From assembly GCA_950295325.1 (NCBI GenBank), contig OX485805.1, positions 2,172,501 through 2,232,500 of the forward strand: a stretch of DNA of 60,000 bases, in the 5' to 3' direction. The notes beneath the pieces are model-generated. The model was not told where the DNA came from and did not search any database. It was given only the letters and a program-made list of their open reading frames with translations. Both the position numbers and the translations under genes were made by a program. Source of the DNA: Polytrichum commune (taxonomy: Eukaryota > Streptophyta > Polytrichopsida > Polytrichales > Polytrichaceae). Positions 58,054 through 60,000 of this stretch are shown in pieces. Within the stretch, counting starts at the first letter, position 1. Every line of letters starts with the position of its first letter.

Positions 58054-59211
58054 CCGTACGTTAAGGGCAGCTTCGGCACAAAATAATTCTAAAAATAGAC
58101 GCCGAAAAATTTGGAAAATTATTGACATTTTTTGCCGAATATAAAATTAATTAATTTTCAAAATTACCGAAAAGTAAGAAATTTTAACTTCTCACTAGAA
58201 TTTTACTTACACTGGAAGCATATATGAATTCTGAAAGAGAGAAGGTGCTCCTTTTGTAATCAAGCTCACTTACATTAGTCCACAAAGAATATGGGTTAAG
58301 AAGTAGCAAGACTCTAAGTGAGGCTTTTCAAATGTGTTGTACACAATTTTTTGGAGTCCAATTGAGCATAGAAGATGAAGTTTTATAGAATTTTGTCCAA
58401 CTAACAAAAGTTGAGAAATCAAGTAATCTTCCACCTCCAACAAGTTTTGTGTCAAAATAAGTCTTTATGCGAAAGATATGGACAAAACATTGCAGCCGTG
58501 TAAAGATCAAAAAAATAAAATGCGTTCATAACAGTTTTTCAGAGCTCATTTGTGCATAGAAGATCAACATTTTTGGAATTTTGTTGCTCTAAGAAAAGTT
58601 TAGAAATCAAGTAATCTTCCACCTCGAACAAGTTTTGTGTCAAAATAAGTCTTTATGCGAAAGATATGGACAAAACATTGCAGCCGTGTAAAGATCACAA
58701 AATTAAAATGCGTTCATAACAGTTTTTCGGAGCTCATTTGTGCATAGAAGATCAACTTTTTTGGAATTTTGTTTCTCTAAGAAAAGTTTAGAAATCAAGT
58801 AATCTTCCACCTCCAACAAATTTTATGTCATTTGAAGACTCTATGCAAAAGTTATGCGTGTTATAAAAATGAAGTCTAACTAGGTGCTTCACCTCAAACT
58901 TTACATATCCCATATGCATTGTTGAACACAACTCCACTCTACTTGTATAAAGCACAGAGCATTCTCAACTCTTCACAAAATCGTGAAAGATTTATATCTT
59001 TTGTAAAACTCTTCACACAAATTGTGAAATCGTGAATGAACATCCTTGTTTACTGTTAGATAATAACTTCTTGGATGTATGCCGAAATTGCATTATTAAA
59101 CTATTTAAAATGCCAAAATTTGTAGTAATTTTTTTTTTGCCACCGAACATTGTTTTTTTACTTTTAATAATTATTCGGCAAGAGAGCGCCGAAGCTGCCC
59201 TTAACGTACGG
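58054..59211. mobile_element. Non-autonomous terminal-inverted-repeat element
   Basis: 24-bp perfect terminal inverted repeats (CCGTACGTTAAGGGCAGC at the left; the complement ends at 59211), flanked by TA on both sides. Subterminal regions on each side add GCCGAA-type motifs in both directions ('gacgccgaaaaa', 'ttgccgaat', 'attcggcaa', 'gcgccgaag'). 1158 bp, no coding capacity. Confidence 0.85.
58354..58830 (+). repeat. 188-bp tandem repeats inside the inverted-repeat element
   Basis: 'gcatagaagat' with its surroundings recurs with period 188 (unit starts 58354, 58542, 58730; about 2.6 copies). Units 2 and 3 are nearly identical ('aagtaatcttccacctc', 'gcagccgtgtaaagatca'). Unit 1 is more diverged. 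Confidence 0.85.
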
Positions 59212-59213
59212 TA

Positions 59214-60000
59214 CAAGGATGCAGACAGTGCAATCCACATAAAAATTGGCTCCATTAATGGGTTTATGGCTTGGAATTTAGTGTTTAGGGTATAAAAGGT
59301 CCATTGCAATAGGATCTGTACCTGCACGAAATAAACATCCAGCACACTACAAGGGTCCAAGCAGCGCAACCCACATCTGAGATGCAAAAAGAGTCCCTTG
59401 GTGGGGGGGTGTCCCCTTAAGTACTAATCGTTTTCCCTTGGATCCGTTTTCCAACATAGGATACTAGCCACCAACTACGTCCTATAAATAAAAACCTAAC
59501 ATTACTACATTCCGTGTGCCAGCCTTACAATGGAATGTGTATTCATAGTGGACAACATGCATAGACGATGAGTCCACATAATGACAAAGCAAAAGGCATC
59601 TACGTATTTATGGTGGACAACAAAAAAAATTGGCTAATAATATATGAGCATTGAACATTGTTGAGGGGTGGTTTATAATATTGAAGTACCTGATATTGAG
59701 AGGTCATTGTAGAAATAGTAGACAGAAAATTATAGTATCGTGTAAAAAATCAACCACAACAACAACAATAGTACATGGAGTATAAAAATACATGTCATTC
59801 AAAATTAAACTAGCATCTATTTGATTTGTTTTGCATACAATGTAATGATATTCACTCCAATATCATGTTATCGCCTCGGGGGGGGCACTCCCTTGTATAT
59901 TTTGCATACACCTGTGATAATGACCTATTAAAATGGGGGCTATTTACCTATGAGAAAGGATTATAAGGGGTGCTAATTTTTGAAATAATGGTAAATTGTT
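59214..60000. other. Right edge of window, no supported gene
   Basis: AT-rich, with short G tracts at about 59403 and 59879-59885. No coding frame or repeat that I can support. Confidence 0.5.

Overview
This is a nuclear window from a land plant, AT-rich, with spliced genes and long introns packed with mobile-element debris. Three things point to a bryophyte, most likely a moss: plant-type pyruvate decarboxylase and ABCG24/28-type transporter genes, a long coiled-coil protein resembling the ciliary protein CEP162 (expected only in plants with swimming sperm), and the transposon families present. The species is not determined. All exon models were built by eye from GT/AG sites, reading phase and protein homology. 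Exon junctions agree in phase throughout the pyruvate decarboxylase, DEN1 and ABCG models and within the two coiled-coil gene blocks. The join between those two blocks and the exon structure of the Q-rich gene are unsettled.

Layout. 2-2391 (+) holds the last five exons of pyruvate decarboxylase. 3031-5188 (-) is a complete four-exon deneddylase (DEN1/NEDP1/SENP8 type), convergent with it. 5.2-12.2 kb is intergenic and repeat-rich. 12.8-30.3 kb (-) is a coiled-coil gene of about 18 exons, and four more exons at 31.0-31.9 kb are probably its 5' end. 34.1-44.6 kb (+) is a 16-exon ABCG transporter that diverges from it across about 2.3 kb. 44.6-48.7 kb is intergenic with transposon relics. 48.7-49.6 kb (-) is the end of a glutamine-rich gene, cut by a 5'-truncated, decayed Ty3/gypsy element (49.6-53.2 kb, +). 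53.9-57.0 kb (-) is a decayed transposase of the DUF7869 kind, followed by an array of CG-rich palindromes (57.16-57.98 kb) and a terminal-inverted-repeat element carrying 188-bp tandem repeats (58.05-59.21 kb).

What stands out. (1) A SINE whose head matches 5S rRNA, with a short target duplication and a second tailed copy. (2) The palindrome array beside the transposase. (3) A swarm of at least six small inverted-repeat element families sitting mainly in introns. (4) Repeated local tandem duplication across exon ends: ABCG introns 5 and 8, the last exon of the coiled-coil gene, and DEN1 intron 1.

The host genes look functionally unrelated (fermentation, NEDD8 processing, cilium or centrosome, membrane transport). 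No operon-like or cluster logic is evident.
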